Source of the DNA: Chloroflexota bacterium
GTDB lineage: Bacteria; Chloroflexota; Chloroflexia; QHBQ01; JADMIH01
DNA: 18,439 nucleotides
Reading direction: 5' to 3'
Assembly (NCBI GenBank): GCA_015478675.1
Contig: JADMIH010000067.1
Span: forward strand, 1 to 18,439
This document shows positions 13,212-18,439 of this stretch, piece by piece. The position numbers were made by a program, and so were the translations under genes. A model generated the notes under the pieces. That model saw only the letters and a list, made by a program, of their open reading frames with translations. It was not told where the DNA came from and made no database searches. Each line of letters starts with the position of its first letter. Positions within the stretch are counted from its first letter, which is position 1.

Positions 13212-16022
13212 ATGCGCTTGTTGCGCCTATTCCTTTGCTTCACTCATCTATTTCCAGCCAAACCATCTATTAGCGCAAAGCTGCGTACTATATTCTGCTT
13301 TGCGCTAATCGGCTCCGCCGCTGTGCTGCCCTATGGAGGATCGCGAGAAGTATTGGCAGCCCGCGAACCCACAGGATCAGGCAGCGGCTCGCAAGCTCCA
13401 CTTGTCACAGGCGCTGATTACACCCTCAAGGGCGCAAACTACGTAGGTGACGCCCCAGACACCAGAGAAAAGTCGTTCGATGGCACTCTGACGTTGCCTG
13501 CGGGCGGGCGTGAGGCCACCTATATGTCGGACCCAACCAGAGCGCCTATTGACTTCACCGATGTCGCGCCCCACTGGTGGGCTGATACGCCTGGCGGCAC
13601 TACCGTCCAGGTTGAGCTGCGCACAAGCCCGGACGGCACGGTGTGGGCGCCGTGGGAGCAGGTAGATGAAGAAGCTGACATCATGGCACAAGACCCGATA
13701 ACAGAGACCTTTGGCTCTCCTGTCTCCGTAAATCAGGTCGAGCGCACGCACAAATATGTGCAAAGTAGAGTGACTTTACGCACGGATAAGGTTGGCATCA
13801 CCCCCATCTTACACGAGCTAACTTATACCTTCATCAACGCAGGCATAACCCCCAACCCACCTAAGCCTCAGGCTATGGCGCAAGGCACTCCTTCGGAGAT
13901 ACCTATGCCTTTAATTGTCAGCAGGAAGGACTGGGGCTCGCCGCAGGGTGAGAGCAGCCCCAAGTGGACGCCCAAGTACAAGCGCGTCACAAACATCATT
14001 ATCCACCATACCGCGACCTCCAACAAAGACACCGACTTCGCGGCGCGTGTGCGGGCTATCTGGTACTACCATACGAATACACGCGGCTGGGGAGATATCG
14101 GCTACAATTATCTCATAGACCCCAATGGCGTGATCTACGAAGGACGCGCAGGAGGACAGGACGTTGAGGCAGGCCATGCCTACCCTTTCAACTCCAACAG
14201 CATGGGCATTGGCATGATAGGCAACTACATGACGGTCGCCCCTTCCGCCGCAGCGCAAGCCTCTTTGATAGATCTTATCTCGTGGAAAGCTAATCAGCGC
14301 GGAATAGACCCACTGGGTACAGGCACCTTCACGGGCTACACAGACTGCGGAGGCACAGTCACTTACACGCGGCCTAATATCGCGGGCCATCGCGACTTCA
14401 AAGGCACTGCTTGCGGGCAGGGCTTCAACACCTCAACATGCCCAGGCGACAAGCTGTGGAGCATGCTCCCGCAGATCCGCGCCGCGGTGGTCTCCGAGCA
14501 ACCGGCTCAGCGAGCTATGTTCACGCAGCACGATACCCCGGGGAACATCGCGCCCGGCGCGACGGTGGATGTACACCTTACTGTACGCAACAGCGGCTCC
14601 GAGGCGTGGCCGAAGACAGGCCCAGGGGCGGTAACGCTGGGCTATAAATGGCTCACGCCTGATAACAAGGCGGTAAACGGGGGCTGGCAGGAGATCAGAA
14701 CCAACCTGCCCACACCTGTCGCTTTCGCCGACACCATTACTGTGACCGCGAAACTTAATGCACCCAAAGCCTCAGGGCACTACGCCCTTATCTGGGATAT
14801 GTATCGAGAGGGCATGGGCTGGTTTGCCGACCAGGGGTCGCCTGCCTTGAGGGTAGACGTGGTAGTTGGCAAAGGTGTTGGCGACAAGGCGGCCCCTACA
14901 TCTTCGGTTCTCCCCCTTCCTGTTTACAGCAACAATCCTGAGATAGATGTGCGCTGGACCGGGCAAGACGAATCCGGCGGCAGCGGCCTGGTCTCATATG
15001 ACGTTCAGTACCGGACCATACCTAACGGCCAATGGACCGACTGGAAAATGGCGACCTCGCAGACCCAGGCCGCCCTTGATGGGGACAACGGCTATACATA
15101 CGAATTCCGCAGTCGGGCGCGAGACGCCGCGGGCAACGTTGAAGAGTGGCCCGACAAAGCCGACGCTTACACGAGCATAGACACCAGCCCGCCTGCTCTG
15201 GCAATAGACACACCGGTGAACGGAGCGCATGTGCAGCCTGGCGATCTGATTGTGCGCGGGCGAACCGAGCCTGGGATATTCGTAGCCGTAAACAACCAGC
15301 GTGCCGACGAAGCGGCGGGCGTCTTCACTTCAACTGTGCAAGCGAGTGGGCGAGACTTCGTGATCCATGTTACAGCAGCAGACCCGGCGGGTAACGTCTC
15401 CAGGCTGGAGATAACTGTCCAGGCAGCAGCCAGATACAACGACGTCTCTATGTCGCGCCCCGACTTCCTGGCTATCGAGTCGCTAAGCGACGAAGGCGTA
15501 ATCAGCGGCTACAGCGACGGCTCCTTCAGGCCCGATAGCACGTTGACAAGGGCGCAGCTTGCCAAGATGCTGGCGATTGCTTTTCAGTGGGGTCTGATCA
15601 AACCCGCTGAGGGGAGATTCAGCGATGTGCCTGGTGATAGCTGGATGTTCCCATATGTCGAGACCGCCGCCGCACGCGGCGCGATGGAAGGCTACTCCGA
15701 CGGCACCTTCGGGCCAACCGATCCTATCTCTCGTGGAGAGGTAGCACGCAGCATTGTGCTCGCAGCGGGCTGGCAGATAAGCTCTACGCACACAGGCTTC
15801 TCCGACGTGCCAGCAGATAGCTCGCTAGCCGGCTACGTAGCAACGGCCCACGCGCACGGCATCGTGACCGGAGATGAGGAAGGAAACTTCTACCCCAGCG
15901 CCCTGGCAACCAGAGGCGAGGTAAGCACCATCTTCTACAGCCTGATGCAAGCTCTACACCCGCCGGCCCCGGCAAAGCCAAAAGACGACCAACCACAGCC
16001 ATCAAGCCAGGGTCAACAGTAA
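13212..16022 (+). CDS. Secreted PGRP-type N-acetylmuramoyl-L-alanine amidase with SLH repeats
   Basis: Domain order in this 936-residue protein: a signal peptide with an unusually long n-region (hydrophobic core 26-41, likely cut near 49-50, VLA/A); a beta-sandwich-like region (65-210); a peptidoglycan-recognition/amidase_2 domain (233-425); an Ig/CARDB-like domain (440-552); a fibronectin-like domain (565-655); an Ig-like domain (661-737); and three SLH repeats (742-792, 802-852, 862-912) ending in a Pro/Gln-rich tail. The zinc site looks intact: His265/266 (IIIHHTAT), His393 (AGHRD) and Cys410 (STCPGD), with Tyr298 as the catalytic tyrosine. It should cleave the MurNAc-L-Ala bond in peptidoglycan. 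SLH repeats normally tether to pyruvylated cell-wall polymers or an outer layer, so it is probably surface-anchored. CCGGAGG lies 8 nt before ATG 13212. It is monocistronic. Confidence 0.93.
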   Translation: MRLLRLFLCFTHLFPAKPSISAKLRTIFCFALIGSAAVLPYGGSREVLAAREPTGSGSGSQAPLVTGADYTLKGANYVGDAPDTREKSFDGTLTLPAGGREATYMSDPTRAPIDFTDVAPHWWADTPGGTTVQVELRTSPDGTVWAPWEQVDEEADIMAQDPITETFGSPVSVNQVERTHKYVQSRVTLRTDKVGITPILHELTYTFINAGITPNPPKPQAMAQGTPSEIPMPLIVSRKDWGSPQGESSPKWTPKYKRVTNIIIHHTATSNKDTDFAARVRAIWYYHTNTRGWGDIGYNYLIDPNGVIYEGRAGGQDVEAGHAYPFNSNSMGIGMIGNYMTVAPSAAAQASLIDLISWKANQRGIDPLGTGTFTGYTDCGGTVTYTRPNIAGHRDFKGTACGQGFNTSTCPGDKLWSMLPQIRAAVVSEQPAQRAMFTQHDTPGNIAPGATVDVHLTVRNSGSEAWPKTGPGAVTLGYKWLTPDNKAVNGGWQEIRTNLPTPVAFADTITVTAKLNAPKASGHYALIWDMYREGMGWFADQGSPALRVDVVVGKGVGDKAAPTSSVLPLPVYSNNPEIDVRWTGQDESGGSGLVSYDVQYRTIPNGQWTDWKMATSQTQAALDGDNGYTYEFRSRARDAAGNVEEWPDKADAYTSIDTSPPALAIDTPVNGAHVQPGDLIVRGRTEPGIFVAVNNQRADEAAGVFTSTVQASGRDFVIHVTAADPAGNVSRLEITVQAAARYNDVSMSRPDFLAIESLSDEGVISGYSDGSFRPDSTLTRAQLAKMLAIAFQWGLIKPAEGRFSDVPGDSWMFPYVETAAARGAMEGYSDGTFGPTDPISRGEVARSIVLAAGWQISSTHTGFSDVPADSSLAGYVATAHAHGIVTGDEEGNFYPSALATRGEVSTIFYSLMQALHPPAPAKPKDDQPQPSSQGQQ

Positions 16023-16081
16023 AGCTTTCATGAAGAGAGACACTACTGCTCGGAGCAGTAGTGTCTCTCTTCATGAAAGCT
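16023..16081. terminator. 29-bp perfect inverted repeat after the amidase gene
   Basis: Arms 16023-16051 and 16053-16081 are exact inverted copies with a single central base (G16052). The left arm begins at the base after the TAA stop. No T tract follows on either strand, so it is a structural or bidirectional terminator between the convergent amidase and YggT genes rather than a classic intrinsic one. Confidence 0.7.
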
Positions 16082-16103
16082 AAGCCCCTCACTTGTGGGG
16101 CTT
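16082..16103. terminator. Second hairpin at the amidase/YggT junction
   Basis: AAGCCCC (16082-16088) pairs with GGGGCTT (16097-16103) around an 8-nt loop, directly abutting the 29-bp palindrome. On the minus strand this is the first hairpin met after the YggT gene. Confidence 0.5.
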
Positions 16104-16122
16104 CTTGTGCATGTGCGTAAAG

Positions 16123-16389
16123 CTAAGAACCTAGATACGCTCTTTGGAGCAAGTTCTGCAAGAATTGTATCAGCAGGATTATTACTATTGGTGAGAAGTC
16201 AATCGGTATCGGCAGGATCCTGCTGATGACAGCACGCACCGGGGCGAGCAGAGGCTCGGTAATATCGAGCAACAATTGCGACCAGCGATCTCGACCCAAC
16301 GGGTAGAACCACGACAGTAGCGCGCGTGCAATGATCGCGAGTGTAATCAGGTTAAGAAGGCCAATCGCCAGATTATAAATTGTATCCAT
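16123..16389 (-). CDS. YggT family membrane protein
   Basis: This 88-residue protein has two hydrophobic helices, at about 5-25 (YNLAIGLLNLITLAIIARALL) and 65-80 (SPIVIILLIQFLQNLL), joined by a loop with the family pattern S-W-F-Y-P, then L-L-L-D-I-T-E-P-L-L-A-P-V-R and P-I-D-F-S-P. This is the YggT signature. Members are inner-membrane proteins linked in various bacteria to cell-division gene clusters or osmotic response; no biochemical activity is established. ATG 16389 is chosen because GGAG lies 9 nt upstream; ATG 16404, five codons earlier, has no ribosome site. A TATAAT-like -10 at 16430-16425 suggests its own promoter. Confidence 0.9.
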   Translation of the reverse strand: MDTIYNLAIGLLNLITLAIIARALLSWFYPLGRDRWSQLLLDITEPLLAPVRAVISRILPIPIDFSPIVIILLIQFLQNLLQRAYLGS

Positions 16390-16424
16390 TAAAGAAATCT
16401 CCATACGTCCATATCAATGGTCCT

Positions 16425-16430
16425 ATTATA
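16425..16430 (-). promoter_or_regulatory. Candidate -10 of the YggT promoter
   Basis: TATAAT on the minus strand at 16430-16425, 36 nt before the preferred start. The nearest -35-like hexamer, TTGCGC, leaves a 15-nt spacer, shorter than usual. Confidence 0.45.
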
Positions 16431-16476
16431 TACGTTTCTGTGGGTGCGCAAGTTGCACGTAGTAAATAGCAACAAA

Positions 16477-16500
16477 GGGGTTGCCAGAGATGGCAACCCC
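16477..16500 (-). terminator. Rho-independent terminator of the ABC ATPase-L25 transcript
   Basis: GGGGTTGCCA (16477-16486) and TGGCAACCCC (16491-16500) form a perfect 10-bp stem with a 4-nt loop. On the minus strand the hairpin is followed by TTTGTT, and it starts 22 nt after the L25 stop. Confidence 0.92.
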
Positions 16501-16522
16501 CTTGCCTTCAAGAGCAGCTAAT

Positions 16523-17188
16523 CTAACTTTCTTCTTCAGGCCCGCCAGCCCCTTCTTCAGCGCCTTCGGCAATCTCAGCGGCTGCTTCCTCAGCTTCCAC
16601 TTCTTCCTCAGGCTCGGCACGTAGAGCTGTTACCTTCGCCACTAGCTCGTCTCCACTCGTGAGCACAGTAACGTTGCCCGGCACAGCCAGGTCAGAAACG
16701 TGAATAGTCTTATCCAGGTCGTCGAGAACGCTTGTGTCAACCTCAATCAGAGGCAAGATGTCGCTGGGCAGTGCGCGTATCTGAATGTGGTCTAACGCCT
16801 GTAACAGCACGCCGTCGCCATTCTTCACGGCGGGTGACTCGCCGGTGAGCACCAACTGCACAGTGGTCGTGATCTCTTCGAGCAAGTTCACCACCATGAA
16901 GTCAACATGGGTAAGGTTATGGCTCACCGGATTACGCTGCACATTGTGGATGAATACTTTACGGGGCGTAGCGGTGTCGCCTATCTTCAGGTCTACCAGC
17001 GTATTGCTGCCCGCGTGCAGATAGACGCGGTCAAGCTCCCTATGGAGAACCTGTATGCTTTCTGCTTTTACCTCGTTGCCGTACACTACGCCCGGCACAA
17101 GGTCCTCTCGCCTGAGTTGTTTGCTCTGCTTGCCCGTGATCTCACGAGGCTGCACTACCAATTCATATGTCTTATGCTCGTTCGCCAT
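16523..17188 (-). CDS. rplY: 50S ribosomal protein L25/general stress protein Ctc
   Basis: This 221-residue protein is the long (TL5/Ctc) form of L25, which binds 5S rRNA in the large subunit. The N-terminal L25 domain (about 6-95) has R-E-I-T-G-K-Q-S-K-Q-L-R, then V-P-G-V-V-Y-G and the end H-V-D-F. The C-terminal beta domain (about 100-188) contains L-T-G-E-S-P-A-V-K-N-G-D-G-V and L-P-S-D-I-L-P-L-I-E-V-D. Residues 192-221 form an acidic Glu/Ala/Gly tail, common in this form. AGGAGG lies 11 nt before ATG 17188. It is 15 nt downstream of the ABC ATPase gene and ends with a clear terminator, so the two are probably cotranscribed even though their functions are unrelated. Confidence 0.95.
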   Translation of the reverse strand: MANEHKTYELVVQPREITGKQSKQLRREDLVPGVVYGNEVKAESIQVLHRELDRVYLHAGSNTLVDLKIGDTATPRKVFIHNVQRNPVSHNLTHVDFMVVNLLEEITTTVQLVLTGESPAVKNGDGVLLQALDHIQIRALPSDILPLIEVDTSVLDDLDKTIHVSDLAVPGNVTVLTSGDELVAKVTALRAEPEEEVEAEEAAAEIAEGAEEGAGGPEEES

Positions 17189-17203
17189 TAATAAAGAAAC
17201 CTC

Positions 17204-18370
17204 CTAGGCACGCTGCAATATCTTGCTTTTGTCAATCAGCGATTGCTGCGACTCCGGGTCGAATGCGTGCATTTTGTCCATATTGAACGCTACTTCTAAC
17301 GTGTTGCCGGGCTGCACCTCTGTGCGCGAGTCCATTCTAGCTACAAGGGTAGTCTGCCCGTTGATCAGGTACATAGAAACTTCGGTGCCCATCGGCTCCA
17401 CGACGTCTACCTGCGTGCGCACCATCGCGAGATCATCCGCACTCTCGTCCTCGTCAAGCGCGCCTGTGGCAAAGCGGGCATCATGGATATCCTGCGGCCT
17501 CATGCCGAAAACAATTGTCTTGCCTACGTGCGGCGCGATATAGCTGCGGAAACGAGCCGGTATCCTCAGCTTCATCCCGCCCGTCGCGCTCGTAGTATCT
17601 GACGAAACAAAGAGATCATCGCCTTGCTGCGTGACAGTCGCATTGAGCAGGTTCATAGACGGCGAGCCGATGAAGCCCGCGACAAATATATTTACAGGGT
17701 TGTTGAATAAGATGAGGGGCGTATCCACCTGTTGCAGCACGCCGTCTTTCATGACCGCAATGCGGTCGCCCATCGTCATTGCTTCTACCTGGTCGTGGGT
17801 AACATAGACGGTAGTGGTCTGTAGGCGCTGGTGCAGCTTGTTGATTGTGGCTCGCGTTTCGACGCGGAGCTTGGCGTCAAGGTTAGAGAGCGGCTCATCC
17901 ATAAGGAAGACCTGAGGCTCGCGCACGATGGCCCGGCCCAGAGCAACGCGCTGTCGCTGGCCGCCAGAGAGCTGGCGCGGCTTGCGGGTGAGCAGATGCT
18001 TGATCGCCAGGCCATCCGCCACGCTCTCCACACGGGTCTTTATCTGGTCCTTAGGCATGTGGCGCAGCTTGAGAGCAAAGGCCATGTTGTCAAAGACATT
18101 CATGTGCGGGTAGAGGGCATAGTTCTGGAAGACCATAGCGATATCGCGGTCTTTTGGGGCCACGTTATTGACAACGCGCCCTGAGATAGAGACCGTACCG
18201 CCGGAGATCTCCTCAAGGCCCGCGATCATCCGCAAGGCAGTGGACTTGCCGCAGCCCGATGGCCCGACCAGCACCATGAACTCCTTGTCCTTTACCTCGA
18301 GGTTCAGATCGGTTATGGCCGTAACGTTACCGTACCGCTTGTATACCTGGTCGAATACTACGTTTGCCAT
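17204..18370 (-). CDS. Sugar ABC transporter ATP-binding protein (MalK/UgpC/MsmK family)
   Basis: This 388-residue ATPase energises an importer of sugars or glycerol-3-phosphate. Walker A is GPSGCGKST (36-44), Q-loop Gln82 (FQNYALYPHM), signature LSGGQ (134-138), Walker B VFLMDEP with Asp158-Glu159, D-loop SNLDAK and switch His192. The extra C-terminal TOBE/regulatory region (about 235-388), with F-G-M-R-P-Q-D-I-H, is what marks the MalK/CUT1 group and separates it from amino-acid or peptide ABC ATPases. AGGAGG lies 4 nt before ATG 18370. No permease or binding-protein gene is in the window, so this may be a shared MsmK/MsiK-like ATPase serving several transporters, or its partners may lie upstream beyond the window edge. 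Substrate not determinable. Confidence 0.93.
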   Translation of the reverse strand: MANVVFDQVYKRYGNVTAITDLNLEVKDKEFMVLVGPSGCGKSTALRMIAGLEEISGGTVSISGRVVNNVAPKDRDIAMVFQNYALYPHMNVFDNMAFALKLRHMPKDQIKTRVESVADGLAIKHLLTRKPRQLSGGQRQRVALGRAIVREPQVFLMDEPLSNLDAKLRVETRATINKLHQRLQTTTVYVTHDQVEAMTMGDRIAVMKDGVLQQVDTPLILFNNPVNIFVAGFIGSPSMNLLNATVTQQGDDLFVSSDTTSATGGMKLRIPARFRSYIAPHVGKTIVFGMRPQDIHDARFATGALDEDESADDLAMVRTQVDVVEPMGTEVSMYLINGQTTLVARMDSRTEVQPGNTLEVAFNMDKMHAFDPESQQSLIDKSKILQRA

Positions 18371-18439
18371 CTCTCTCCTCCTTTACACGTAATGGTTTCT
18401 GTGGCCTATATTCCGACTTATCAGCGAAAGTTTTCCAGA

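Overview
The window looks like a stretch of chromosome from a free-living, probably aerobic bacterium. A Chloroflexota-type host is my best guess. It rests on a secreted amidase with S-layer-homology repeats, an F420/PPOX-type flavoprotein, G/C-rich dispersed palindromic repeats of a style common in that phylum, and a tRNA gene without an encoded CCA. No 16S rRNA or other decisive marker gene is present, so this is inference. Gene density is normal, most genes have recognisable families, and there is no phage, CRISPR array, transposase or toxin system.

Positions 1-4252 hold a plus-strand catabolic operon: an EthD-family small protein, three consecutive crotonase-fold enzymes and a 3-hydroxyacyl-CoA dehydrogenase. 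The first crotonase is MenB/Oah-like with a C-terminal zinc ribbon, the second is PaaF-like and the third is PaaG-like. Positions 8775-12753 hold a minus-strand cluster: a PaaJ/PcaF-type 3-oxoadipyl-CoA thiolase, a PPOX flavoprotein, an aldehyde dehydrogenase, an unknown 109-residue acidic protein and a three-cysteine ferredoxin. Together the two clusters supply an isomerase, hydratase, dehydrogenase and thiolase, as in the lower half of aerobic CoA-dependent aromatic (phenylacetate-type) degradation ending at 3-oxoadipyl-CoA. The ring epoxidase (paaABCDE) and paaK are not in the window, so the substrate is inferred.

Between the clusters lie housekeeping genes: a DUF503/YlxP protein, tRNA-Cys(GCA) with a clear sigma70-type promoter, a DUF1232 membrane protein, a tail-anchored Ala-rich protein, a TPR protein with a very acidic tail, and miaB. 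Positions 12890-13126 form a 237-bp MITE-like palindromic element. It has 16-bp perfect terminal inverted repeats and an imperfect 8-bp target duplication, and it lies between the divergent thiolase and amidase promoters. A second copy of its right end opens the window, just upstream of the catabolic operon.

Positions 13212-16022 encode a 936-residue secreted PGRP-type amidase with three SLH repeats. It is followed by a 29-bp perfect hairpin and, on the minus strand, a YggT protein, ribosomal protein L25/Ctc with a textbook terminator, and a MalK/UgpC-type sugar ABC ATPase. The most noteworthy non-gene signal is the conserved repeat end: in the two right-end copies it stops exactly 14 nt before a TTGACA hexamer. 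The most noteworthy gene is the crotonase-zinc ribbon fusion.
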